Assembly (NCBI GenBank): GCA_910579075.1
Contig: CAJTSV010000060.1
Coordinates: 1 to 23,450 of the forward strand
Source: an uncultured Eubacterium sp.
GTDB lineage: Bacteria > Bacillota > Clostridia > Lachnospirales > Lachnospiraceae
Length of the DNA: 23,450 nt
Reading direction: 5' to 3'
The notes below the pieces were generated by a model that saw nothing but the letters and a program-made list of their open reading frames with translations, was not told the origin of the DNA and did no database searches. The stretch's first letter is position 1. Each line of letters opens with the position of its first letter. Positions 7,360 to 16,000 of the stretch are shown here, piece after piece. The position numbers and the translations under genes were made by a program.

Positions 7360-8367
7360 CTATATGCCGTACATTGCTTCTTCTTCCTGTGCACTGACCG
7401 CTTCTTTCCGCCTTTTATCGAGCACGCGCAGGAACTTTCCAGCTTCTTCCCACGCCCGTTTTGACTCCGGCATCATCAGCTTGCCCATCTGGAATACATG
7501 GAACATGCCCTCATAAATACTGAGCCTTACTTTTACGCCGGCTTCTTTTGCTTTTTTTGCAAGCGAAACCGAATCGCTTAACAGCATTTCAATCGAGCCT
7601 GCCTGCACAAGCATGGGCGGAAATCCCCCGAAGCTTCCAAACAGCGGGGAAATATACGGGTTTTTTGGGTTTTCATCCCCGACGTAGTCCATGTTGTAAA
7701 TCATGCTTTCCCTTGTATTTCCAAACAGCGGGTCTAACGTATAATTGGTCTCGTAGGATTCCCCGCTGGCTGTCAGGTCTGTCCAGGGCGACATCAGAAT
7801 CAGCCCTTCCGGCAGCTGCATGCCATGGTCTTTCAGATACAGGCACAGTGCCAGGGCAAGCCCGCCGCCCGCCGAATCCCCGGCAATCACGATTTTTTCT
7901 GCGGGATATGTCTGAAGCAGCCATTCATATGCAGCCAGGGCATCTTCCAGCGCAGCCGGGTACGGATTTTCCGGCGCCACGCGGTAATCCGGCGTAAACA
8001 CATGAATGCCGCCGCCGATTTCATTATACAGGCCTGCAAAGGAACGGTATTCGTTGCGCATGGCACCGATATAGCCGCCGCCATGCAGCTGCAGGATAGC
8101 CCGGTCCATATTCGGGTTCTGGGCAAGGCTTAAAAGCTCCGCCGCGCACCCGGGCAGGTCTACCTTCGTCAGGTGAAAGCATGCCGGGCATTTCCACGGC
8201 GGCTCTACCAGGTTTTTGCGGATTTCCCCGCTCTGCAGCTTTGGCCCGATCAGGCGGTCTGCGGTCATCCGCGCTATCATATCACGCACAATCGAAGCCA
8301 TCACGCTGCTTTTTCGTTCTTCCCTCGCTTCTTCTTTTAATTCTTTTTCTGCCATATCAACAGCCAT
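7360..8367 (-). CDS. Alpha/beta hydrolase, hormone-sensitive-lipase (HSL) type
   Basis: This 335-residue carboxylic-ester hydrolase has the HSL-family oxyanion motif HGGG (95-98) and the nucleophile motif GDSAGGG with Ser165. The catalytic acid is probably in AGSIEMLLSDS (Glu260 or Asp265) and His290 is in EGMFH. The N-terminus is highly charged and there is no signal peptide, so it should be cytoplasmic. The ATG at 8367 has AAAGGA six bases upstream. It is the last gene of an operon, 70 bp after the DUF6320 gene, with a small hairpin in the gap. Given an acyltransferase two genes upstream, a role in removing or transferring acyl groups on a shared substrate is plausible but inferred. Confidence 0.85.
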   Translation of the reverse strand: MAVDMAEKELKEEAREERKSSVMASIVRDMIARMTADRLIGPKLQSGEIRKNLVEPPWKCPACFHLTKVDLPGCAAELLSLAQNPNMDRAILQLHGGGYIGAMRNEYRSFAGLYNEIGGGIHVFTPDYRVAPENPYPAALEDALAAYEWLLQTYPAEKIVIAGDSAGGGLALALCLYLKDHGMQLPEGLILMSPWTDLTASGESYETNYTLDPLFGNTRESMIYNMDYVGDENPKNPYISPLFGSFGGFPPMLVQAGSIEMLLSDSVSLAKKAKEAGVKVRLSIYEGMFHVFQMGKLMMPESKRAWEEAGKFLRVLDKRRKEAVSAQEEEAMYGI

Positions 8368-8403
8368 TTCAAATCCTTTCTTTCCTATAACAAAACCAAA
8401 ACA

Positions 8404-8417
8404 GGCAGATTCCTGCC
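8404..8417 (-). terminator. Small hairpin in the DUF6320-hydrolase gap, possible attenuator
   Basis: GGCAG and CTGCC form a 5-bp stem with a 4-nt loop. The minus-strand transcript continues with UGUUUUGGUUUUG. This is weak for a terminator and could cause partial polarity before the hydrolase gene. Confidence 0.3.
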
Positions 8418-8437
8418 GGATGCCTGGCCACAGACGC

Positions 8438-9112
8438 CTACATCACATGAAACCTTCGTTTCAGCTCATTTCTGGCACGCCTTCCCCCGATAATAAACGC
8501 TGCCAGAAACATGGCACAGGACAGGCCAAAGGCCGCATAGCTCATAATCGGACGGCGGATTACGCCGGTCAGGCTTAAAATCACGCACACGCCGCTGCAC
8601 AGAATCATAAAAATCTGAAACAGCAGGTAGCTCTGCCAGTTGCGCATATTGACAAACATGACAATGACTATCATGATATCAATGACCAGCAGCGCTGCCG
8701 GGACTGCATAGTCCAGCGACCAGTGCGTAAAGCCGAACACATAATCAATCAGCACCATATAGGCGGCGATGCACGCCACGCCAAGCAGCGCCTTGCTGCG
8801 GTACCCGGCACGCTTGTTTTCGACAATAAAAAATAAAATCAGCATCATGTCGGCCAGGCCGCCCACGACGATTGCGCTCCACCATACACTGGTCGGATGC
8901 GTGTAATTAATAATAATGGCCAGCGTGCCAAGGACAATCGCAAGAAACAGCGCAATCCTTCCTGCCAGCTCCAGCTTTCTTGCTTTCAGCCGGATATCCG
9001 GATAGCTCTCGATGGCCGGCTGCCCGTCTTCTTCCTGCAGCACGCAGTGGCAGAGCGGGCAGACATCGGTATCATCCAGAATGCGCACGCCGCAATGCAT
9101 ACATTTATTCAT
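8438..9112 (-). CDS. DUF6320-type zinc-ribbon polytopic membrane protein
   Basis: The 224-residue product begins with a zinc ribbon, Cys4-x2-Cys7 and Cys18-x2-Cys21 (CMHC and CPLC). About six hydrophobic segments follow, between residues 49 and 210, and the C-terminus is basic (GGRRARNELKRR). The zinc ribbon is probably cytoplasmic. The ATG overlaps the stop of the upstream acyltransferase gene by 8 bp, with GGGGTG as the binding site, so translation is probably coupled. The architecture and neighbourhood match what I recall of DUF6320 proteins. Function is unknown; a membrane partner for the acyltransferase is the natural guess. Confidence 0.75.
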   Translation of the reverse strand: MNKCMHCGVRILDDTDVCPLCHCVLQEEDGQPAIESYPDIRLKARKLELAGRIALFLAIVLGTLAIIINYTHPTSVWWSAIVVGGLADMMLILFFIVENKRAGYRSKALLGVACIAAYMVLIDYVFGFTHWSLDYAVPAALLVIDIMIVIVMFVNMRNWQSYLLFQIFMILCSGVCVILSLTGVIRRPIMSYAAFGLSCAMFLAAFIIGGRRARNELKRRFHVM

Positions 9113-10541
9113 AATACACCCCGTTGCTTTCTATCAACACATCCAGCCCTTCCGCGGCCAGGGTACGGAAAAAGATTTTCTGGACAATCGGTTTTTCAAA
9201 TACCGAGCTGAACGTAAACGCAAGCGTGTCCTGGTACGAGCAGATGGTGCCCTTCAGCAGCTGCCCCTTGCTCATGGCCAGAAACGAATGGAACATTTCG
9301 ATATAAGGCTCATACGCCTTTGGGACTCTGACATTGCCGATGTTGGTAACGGTTGTCGTATTTGCAAGGGCCGTTTTGGTATAAACCGAACGGATAGCCA
9401 GGTTTTTTATCAGAAGCGGAACGGCACGCATGGCCAGCTTTTTTTCATTGGACACATGATAAGAAAAAATATTTTCCAGGTTTTCTTTTACTATCTGGCT
9501 GCGCAGGCTTTCTTTGATAATTTCCAGCACTTCCTCAAAGGCATAATTATCCTTCTGCGGCCAGAATTCCGCTGACACTACGACAAAAAAGTTTTTCGTC
9601 GTCACCGAGTCAAAATACGGCCGCAGGTTTACCGGCACTGCCGCGCGGATAGGCCGCTGCGCCGGCGCGCCATGCAGATGGCCCTGGTAAATGCTCCAGA
9701 CACACAGTGCCACCAGATACTCGTTGATGCTCATATCATGGCTCCTGCAGGCCTTTTTCAGCTGCGGGATATTCAGGTACCCGTGCATCACGCCGAATTC
9801 CTGCGAACGCAGCCTTGTCCCCTTCATAATATATGCCCGCCCGGAACGGTAATTCCTGGCATGGCTCCTTTTGTAATTCTGCAAAAAGCTGTCTTCCCTG
9901 TTCAGGGACGTGTCCGCACTCAGCCGGTCGCCTTCCTGCTCCCGCAGCTTCGGATGTGAAAGGCGCAGGTACTGGTACGTCAGCTCTTTTAAAAAATTCA
10001 GCCCGCCCATTCCGTCTGTCAGCACATGGAATACTTCCAGATTGATGCGGCATTTGTAATACGTCACGCGGAACAGGTAACTGTTGTTGCGGTTCTGCAG
10101 GATATAGCGGCAGGGATAGGTATCTTCTTCCCGCACTTCCGGTGCCGGCTTTCCGTTTTCCTCAAAATAATACCAGAAAATGCCCTGGCGCAGCCGGACA
10201 TTAAAGCCGTCAAATTTGGGAAGCACCATATCCAGCGCATCCTGCAGGATTGTCCCTACTACCGGCTCTTTTAAAACAACACTGATGCGGTAAACATTCG
10301 TCATGTCGTCTCCGGCAATGACCGGAAATAAATGGGCTGTATTATCCAGCTTATCCCACTTTGGCTCGCGGGAGCGTCCCGGAGACCTTTTCCCGGCCAT
10401 CCTTTTTGCAGCGCCCGCATTCTTTTTCTCTGTCTGATTCTGATTTGTTTTATCCATTTTTCGATTTCCAATGTCCTGATTTTCGTCTGTCTGTCCCATG
10501 CCATGCACGCCATTGCGTACATGCATGATATAAAAACGCAC
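9105..10541 (-). CDS. Condensation-fold acyltransferase (alcohol acetyltransferase-like)
   Basis: This 478-residue protein belongs to the chloramphenicol-acetyltransferase/condensation fold. The catalytic HxxxDG motif is HVLTDG at 172-177, and a conserved PVNLRPYF segment lies near 310. Such enzymes move an acyl group from CoA or a carrier protein to a hydroxyl or amine. No carrier or adenylation domain is present, so it is a stand-alone transferase. The first 60 residues are basic and low-complexity. GTG at 10541 has AGGA seven bases upstream; ATG at 10526 or 10457 are alternatives. It overlaps the DUF6320 gene by 8 bp. A perfect 17-bp palindrome lies upstream and may regulate the operon. 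Confidence 0.75.
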   Translation of the reverse strand: MRFYIMHVRNGVHGMGQTDENQDIGNRKMDKTNQNQTEKKNAGAAKRMAGKRSPGRSREPKWDKLDNTAHLFPVIAGDDMTNVYRISVVLKEPVVGTILQDALDMVLPKFDGFNVRLRQGIFWYYFEENGKPAPEVREEDTYPCRYILQNRNNSYLFRVTYYKCRINLEVFHVLTDGMGGLNFLKELTYQYLRLSHPKLREQEGDRLSADTSLNREDSFLQNYKRSHARNYRSGRAYIMKGTRLRSQEFGVMHGYLNIPQLKKACRSHDMSINEYLVALCVWSIYQGHLHGAPAQRPIRAAVPVNLRPYFDSVTTKNFFVVVSAEFWPQKDNYAFEEVLEIIKESLRSQIVKENLENIFSYHVSNEKKLAMRAVPLLIKNLAIRSVYTKTALANTTTVTNIGNVRVPKAYEPYIEMFHSFLAMSKGQLLKGTICSYQDTLAFTFSSVFEKPIVQKIFFRTLAAEGLDVLIESNGVYYE

Positions 10542-10586
10542 ATCTGATTCCTATCGGTATGATAATCTCACAAATGTGCGCTTCCT

Positions 10587-10603
10587 ATGCATGCTGCATG
10601 CAT
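10587..10603. promoter_or_regulatory. Perfect 17-bp palindrome upstream of the acyltransferase operon
   Basis: ATGCATGCTGCATGCAT has perfect 8-bp arms around one central base. It lies 46 bp upstream of the GTG start and next to an AT-rich TATATA stretch (about 10606-10613) that could serve as a -10 element. A clear -35 is missing. The position fits an operator or a 3' structure of the ilvE transcript; which one is not resolved. Confidence 0.4.
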
Positions 10604-10640
10604 TCTATATATAATTCCGGCAGAGCCTTTTTGTATATCC

Positions 10641-11666
10641 TCAGATGACCTCGCGAATCCAGCCTTCCGGCGCTTCGATATGCCCCATCTGGATTCCGGT
10701 CAGCGTGTCATACAGCTGCTGGATAACCGGCCCCATTTTCTCCATGCCGCTTGGGAACGTAATTTCCTTCCCATGGTTTACGATTTTTCCGACAGGAGAA
10801 ATTACAGCTGCCGTTCCGCACAGGCCGCATTCTTCAAAGTCATAAACTTCTTCCAGTGTAATCCTGCGCTGCTCAGTCTTCATGCCCAGGTATTTTTCTG
10901 CCACCGTCATCAGGGAACGCCTTGTAATGGACGGCAGGATGCTGTCTGACAGCGGTGTTACAATCGTATGGTCTTTTGTGACAAACAGGAAGTTTGCACC
11001 GCCTGTTTCTTCAATATAAGTCCTCGATGCCGGGTCTAAATACAGGTTCTCGTCATAGCCTTCTTCGTGTGCCTTTATAATCGGGTACAGGCTCATTGCA
11101 TAATTCAGCCCGGCCTTGATATGTCCGGTTCCATGAGGCGCTGCCCGGTCGTAATCGCTGACACAGATGGTAAGCGGTTTTACCCCGCCTTTAAAATACG
11201 GGCCTACCGGTGTCGTGAAAATACGGAACTGATATTCATCCGCCGGTTTTACCCCGATTACCGGATTGCTTCCAAACATATACGGGCGGACATAAAGCGT
11301 AGCCCCTGAGCCGTATGGCGGGACATAGGCTGCATTGGCCTGAACCGTCATTGCTGCTGCTTCCACAAATTTCTCCTGAGGAAATACCGGCATCATCAGG
11401 CGCCTGCAGGAATCTTCCATGCGGGATGCATTCAGGTCCGGGCGGAACATGACAATCCTGCCATCCACCGTCGTATATGCCTTCAATCCCTCAAAGCAAG
11501 TCTGTGCATACTGAAGCACACCGGCACACTCACTGATTGTGACCATGTCATCCTCAACCAGCGCGCCCTGTGACCATGCCCCGTTCCTGAAATCTGCCAC
11601 ATACCGCTTATCGGTTTTCTGATAGCTGAATCCTATATTTTCCCAGTCAATGTTCTTTTTTTCCAT
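10641..11666 (-). CDS. ilvE: Branched-chain-amino-acid aminotransferase
   Basis: This 341-residue PLP enzyme, class IV fold, interconverts Leu, Ile and Val with their 2-oxo acids using glutamate/2-oxoglutarate. The Schiff-base lysine is Lys184 in GHIKAGLNYA. Family motifs CFEGLKAY, RPYMFGS and EETGGANFLFV are present, and length is normal for the IlvE II type. The start at 11666 was chosen because GAGGGA precedes it and because the promoter at 11756-11784 places the transcript start near 11749, only a few bases before the next upstream start codon (11744). It appears monocistronic. No T-box or leader peptide was recognised. Confidence 0.92.
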   Translation of the reverse strand: MEKKNIDWENIGFSYQKTDKRYVADFRNGAWSQGALVEDDMVTISECAGVLQYAQTCFEGLKAYTTVDGRIVMFRPDLNASRMEDSCRRLMMPVFPQEKFVEAAAMTVQANAAYVPPYGSGATLYVRPYMFGSNPVIGVKPADEYQFRIFTTPVGPYFKGGVKPLTICVSDYDRAAPHGTGHIKAGLNYAMSLYPIIKAHEEGYDENLYLDPASRTYIEETGGANFLFVTKDHTIVTPLSDSILPSITRRSLMTVAEKYLGMKTEQRRITLEEVYDFEECGLCGTAAVISPVGKIVNHGKEITFPSGMEKMGPVIQQLYDTLTGIQMGHIEAPEGWIREVI

Positions 11667-11755
11667 CTCACCAAATCCCTCTTTCCTCATGTCTGCTGAA
11701 TGCTGCGGACTGCTCCAGACTGCCAGCTTTTGTAATTCTTCCAATGCTCTGTTTT

Positions 11756-11784
11756 AGTTTACCCCCGTATGCCGCTGCTGTCAA
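11756..11784 (-). promoter_or_regulatory. Promoter of ilvE
   Basis: Minus-strand TTGACA (11779-11784, perfect) is followed after 17 bp by TAAACT (11756-11761). Transcription would start near 11749, leaving a leader of about 80 nt. Confidence 0.7.
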
Positions 11785-11803
11785 GAATCCAGCTGCAATT
11801 TTT

Positions 11804-11830
11804 TTTACTGTTCACTCCGTGACCAGTAAC
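11804..11830. repeat. Dispersed 27-nt palindrome, copy B
   Basis: This is identical to copy A at 26 of 27 positions (first base T instead of G) and in the same orientation. It lies 22 nt past the manC stop codon and upstream of the ilvE promoter. On the minus strand it is followed by an A-run, so it is not a U-tract terminator for manC. Confidence 0.75.
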
Positions 11831-11852
11831 CATGGCCAGACTGCCAGGCTTT

Positions 11853-12923
11853 TTACAAATATTCCTCCCGGTTGCATATTTTCAGGTTTTCAAGCACTGC
11901 CTTAATATCTGCCGTGCTTTCCTTATCGCAAATCAGCGTGGCGTCTGGTGTATCAACCACAATCATATTTTCCACGCCGACTGCCGCAATCAGCTTCGAG
12001 CCGCCCTGGATAATGTTGTTTCTGCTGTGGATGGTAATAATATTCCCCTTTACCACATTTCCGTTTTCATTCGACTTTTGAATCCGCTCTACCGCAAGCC
12101 AGGAGCCGACATCATCCCAGCCGAATACGCCTGGCAGGATATACATATTTTCTGCCTTTTCCATAATGCCGTAGTCAATCGATACAGATTCAAACTGCGG
12201 GAATACTTTTTCCAGTACCATTTCCTGGCTGTCTGTACCGACGGCTTCGCCGATTTTCAAAAGCCCGTCATACAAATCCGGCATCAGGTTTTTCATATCC
12301 GAAAGAATCGTCGATACCTTCCAGATAAACATGCCGCTGTTCCACAGGTATTCTTCCGTGGCCAGGTATTCTCTGGCCGTGGCTGCGTCCGGCTTTTCCA
12401 CAAAACAATCAACCGCATAGGCATTCCCGTCTGTTTCGTCCGGGCGGAATTTAATATAGCCATAGCCTGTTTCCGGATAATCCGGCATAATTCCAATCGT
12501 AACCAGGTTCGGGCCTTTTTCCGCAATCCTGCAGCCTTCCGTTAATGCATGCAGGTACATTTTCTGGTATTTAATCAGATGGTCGCTCGGCAGCACCATC
12601 ATTACGGCATCCTCGTATTTTTTTGCCATATGCACGGCGCCAAGCCCGATGCAGGGTGCCGTATTCCTGCCGGCAGGCTCGCACAGGATATTTTCCGGGC
12701 GTATTTCAGGAAGCTGCTGCAGTACAAGCTCCTTATAATCCCTGTTTGTGGATATATAAATATCTTCCATTTCCACAAGCGGGCGAATCCGTTCCACCGT
12801 CAGCTGAATCATCGTCCTGCCATCGTCTGTCAGCGATAAAAACTGTTTTGGAAGGCTTTTGCGGCTTTTGGGCCAGAACCGTTCTCCCCTGCCGCCCGCC
12901 ATGATTAATGCTGTCTTTTTCAT
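11853..12923 (-). CDS. manC: Mannose-1-phosphate guanylyltransferase
   Basis: This 356-residue nucleotidyltransferase makes GDP-mannose from mannose-1-phosphate and GTP in the cytoplasm, feeding glycan synthesis. The N-terminal GGRGERFWPKSR signature (10-21) with KQFL identifies the family. PSDH, the EKPD site and WNSGMF also match. The length fits the single-function form without a fused isomerase. The start at 12923 has GAGG about ten bases upstream. The gene has its own promoter just past the kinase stop. No other sugar-nucleotide or glycosyltransferase genes lie in the window. Confidence 0.9.
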   Translation of the reverse strand: MKKTALIMAGGRGERFWPKSRKSLPKQFLSLTDDGRTMIQLTVERIRPLVEMEDIYISTNRDYKELVLQQLPEIRPENILCEPAGRNTAPCIGLGAVHMAKKYEDAVMMVLPSDHLIKYQKMYLHALTEGCRIAEKGPNLVTIGIMPDYPETGYGYIKFRPDETDGNAYAVDCFVEKPDAATAREYLATEEYLWNSGMFIWKVSTILSDMKNLMPDLYDGLLKIGEAVGTDSQEMVLEKVFPQFESVSIDYGIMEKAENMYILPGVFGWDDVGSWLAVERIQKSNENGNVVKGNIITIHSRNNIIQGGSKLIAAVGVENMIVVDTPDATLICDKESTADIKAVLENLKICNREEYL

Positions 12924-12971
12924 AATTTCAAAACCTCGCTTTTTTTCAGCCTTTTTCTCTGCAATGCATGT

Positions 12972-13000
12972 ATCATACCATAAAACAGCGCATGTGGCAA
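12972..13000 (-). promoter_or_regulatory. Promoter of manC
   Basis: Minus-strand TTGCCA (12995-13000) and TATGAT (12972-12977) are 17 bp apart. Transcription would start near 12965, about 42 nt before the ATG. The promoter begins 13 bp past the kinase stop codon. Confidence 0.7.
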
Positions 13001-13013
13001 GCAGGGCCTGGCG

Positions 13014-16000
13014 TTACTGTCCTAATATCCCGCGCAGTGTTTCCATCAGCTTGTCCACGTCTATCGGCTTGGCCACATGCCCGTCCATTCCGGCTTCGAG
13101 TGCCAGCTGTTTGTCTTCTTCAAAAGCATTCGCCGTCATTGCGACAATCGGAATGGACGATGTGACCGGATTTTCCATTGCCCGGATTGCCCGCGTGGCA
13201 TCGTAGCCGTTCATGACAGACATTTGGATATCCATCAGGATAACGTCATACTCATCATCCGCTGCCTGCTTCATAATATCCACAGCCACCGTCCCGTCGT
13301 TTGCAATGTCCAGCACAAACCCTGCTTCTTCCAGAATCGCCTTTGCAATCTCCTGGTTAATTTCGTTGTCTTCGACCAGAAGGATTTTCTTTCCGGCAAA
13401 CAGCTCCGCATTGTCCGGCTCCTGCCTTTCCTGCGCCTGTACGTGGCAAGGTGCTGCAAGGATTTCCCGCAGCTCGGACAGGAAAACCGGCTTGGAGCAG
13501 AATGCCGTCACGCCTGCTTCCTTTGCTTCTTCTTCGATATCTGCCCAGTCATATGCCGTCAGGATAATAATCGTAGCGGTATCTCCGATAATCCTGCGGA
13601 TTCTGCGCACGATTTCCACCCCGTTGATATCCCGCATCAGCCAGTCAATAATGTATACATCATACGGCTCCTTTTGTTCCATTGCAAACTCAGTACGCAC
13701 GACCGCTTCTTTTCCCTGCGTCGTCCAGTCCGGGTGCATCCCGATAGCAGAAAGCATTTTGCTGACACTCATGCAGGTGTTTATATCATCATCCACAATC
13801 AGCGCCCGCAGGCCTTCCAGTTCTTCCACCCGCTGCGTTTCTTCCGGAATGCTGGCAATACGGAACTGGAACGATACCGTAAACTCGGTCCCTTTCCCTT
13901 CCTCGCTTTCTACCTTTATCGTGCCATTCATCATATCCACGATATTTTTTGTAATCGCAAGGCCCAGCCCGGTTCCCTGGATGCCGCTTATCGTAGAGGT
14001 CTGTTCGCGCTCAAACGGCTCAAACAGGTGTTCCAGAAAATTTTTGCTCATCCCGATGCCGGTGTCTTTTACCTGAAACTGGTACGAAGCATAGCCTTCC
14101 GGCGCGTCAGAGGACTGGATAATGCGCACGCCGACCCTGCCGCCGGGCTTTGTATACTTCATGGCATTGCTGATAATATTTAACAGCACCTGGTTCAGGC
14201 GCAGCTTGTCACAGATAATCGTCTCATTGGCAACGTCTACCGTATCAATATAAAATTCCAGCTGCTTTGCGCTGATTTCCGACTGCACAATTGTCTTTAA
14301 ATCATGCATGATTTCCGGCAGGCTGGCTTCCTTTTCATCGATTCGAACCTTGCCGCTTTCGATGCGGCTCATGTCCAGCACATCGTTAATCAGGCTTAAC
14401 AGGTGCCTGCTGGATGTCATGATTTTATTCAGGTAATCCGCTACCAGCTCCCTGCGCTCAATATGCGAGGCGGCCAGCGACGTAAAACCGATAATGGCAT
14501 TCATCGGCGTGCGGATATCGTGGGACATGTTGTTTAAGAAAATGGTCTTGGCATGGTTCGCATGGTTTGCTTCGGCAAGTGCTTCCGCCAGGGTTTCCTT
14601 CTGCTCCTGTTCCCTGCGCACCATATCGTCAATGCACCGGAACCCGGACAGCACAAAGCTTTCATTGCTTTTTTCCTGTACTTTTACGAATACAAACTGG
14701 TAATTATGGGTTTCCCCGTTTTCCAGCACGCGGTAGCTGCCTGTATAATCCGTTCCGGAATCCAGCTCTTTCATGACCCGTTCCAGTGAAAGTGCCTCTA
14801 AAAGGGATTCCCTGTCCTGCGGATGCACGCGCATGTGCGCATATTTTTCCATGGCCGGGGCATAGGGAAATTCCATGCTGGCATGCAGCCCCAGTACTGT
14901 ATCAACATAGCCTTTTGTTTTGATAACCCTGGAAAAAGCTTTCTTTACATCGATGGCAAATACATTGATGTAATCCCGGCTTAACGCATCGACAATCGCA
15001 AGCTGCGATTCCAGTTCCTTTTTGGACTGCTGCTCGGCATTCAGTATTTTTTTATCCCACCCTGCTTTGAGCCACATCAGAAAAATTGTCCCGACAGCAA
15101 GCACGGTAAGCAGCACCGTTATTGCGATAATTCCCGGATGAGATTTCATATACTGCAGAAACGTCACGTCTCCCGGCGTATAAGACGTATATTTTGCAAT
15201 CAGCTGGTTCATCTCATCCTCGGTCATTTTCTGAATGCATTTATTCAGAATTGTGACAAGCTCATGGTCGCAGCTGCTGCGCACACTCATCTGAAAATCA
15301 AACTGCACCTCATTTATAACACTGTAGTGCAGAGAATTGGTAGCATCGCTGTTTACAAACATCTGTGCGGCATATGTATACATATAGGCAGCATCTGCCT
15401 TCCCGGACAAAACAGCCTGCAGCACTTCTTTTCTTGTCTCATACCGCCGGACCTCTGCCCCGCCTGTCACCCACTTTTCCGCCGTGACACTGCTCTGGGC
15501 TTCTGCCATCGCAATTTTTTTTATTTCTCCGTGAAAATCCCTGCGTGTCACCCTTGCCATGCCGGTGGACATATAAGTATCGGTATCAAATCCCGTGTAC
15601 ATGGATTCCTCTGCAGATGCGCCCGGAATCCGTTTGTCAATAATCACATCTACACTGTTTTCCCGCACAATTTTATAGTAATCATCCCTGCTGTCTGTCA
15701 CCACCATTTCGTAAGGCAGTCCGGCCAGCTCCATGACCTTTTCGAAATAATCCGGCAGAATCCCTGTCATCCTGCCATCCTCGACATACGAATACGGCAT
15801 CCGGTCGCCAAGCGCTGTAACCGTAATCTTCTTTTTTCCTGCAAGGACGTCCTGGATATATGCCTGTTCCCGTTCCGTAAAAGAAAACCGGGATTCGTAA
15901 ACCGGGCCGTAATATTTATAATACAGCGAATTTGTCCAGTCCCCTTCGTTTATGTGCATCTGTTCAATCGCATAATCGATTTCATCCAGCAGCTTTGTAT

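Noticed and set aside
11667..11852. Possible T-box or leader attenuator before ilvE
   Set aside because: The leader after the mapped promoter is about 80 nt, too short for a T-box, and no specifier or antiterminator elements are seen.
13077..14183. Plus-strand ORFs of 368 and 287 codons
   Set aside because: Both are mirror frames of the kinase HATPase and receiver domains, with no start signals.
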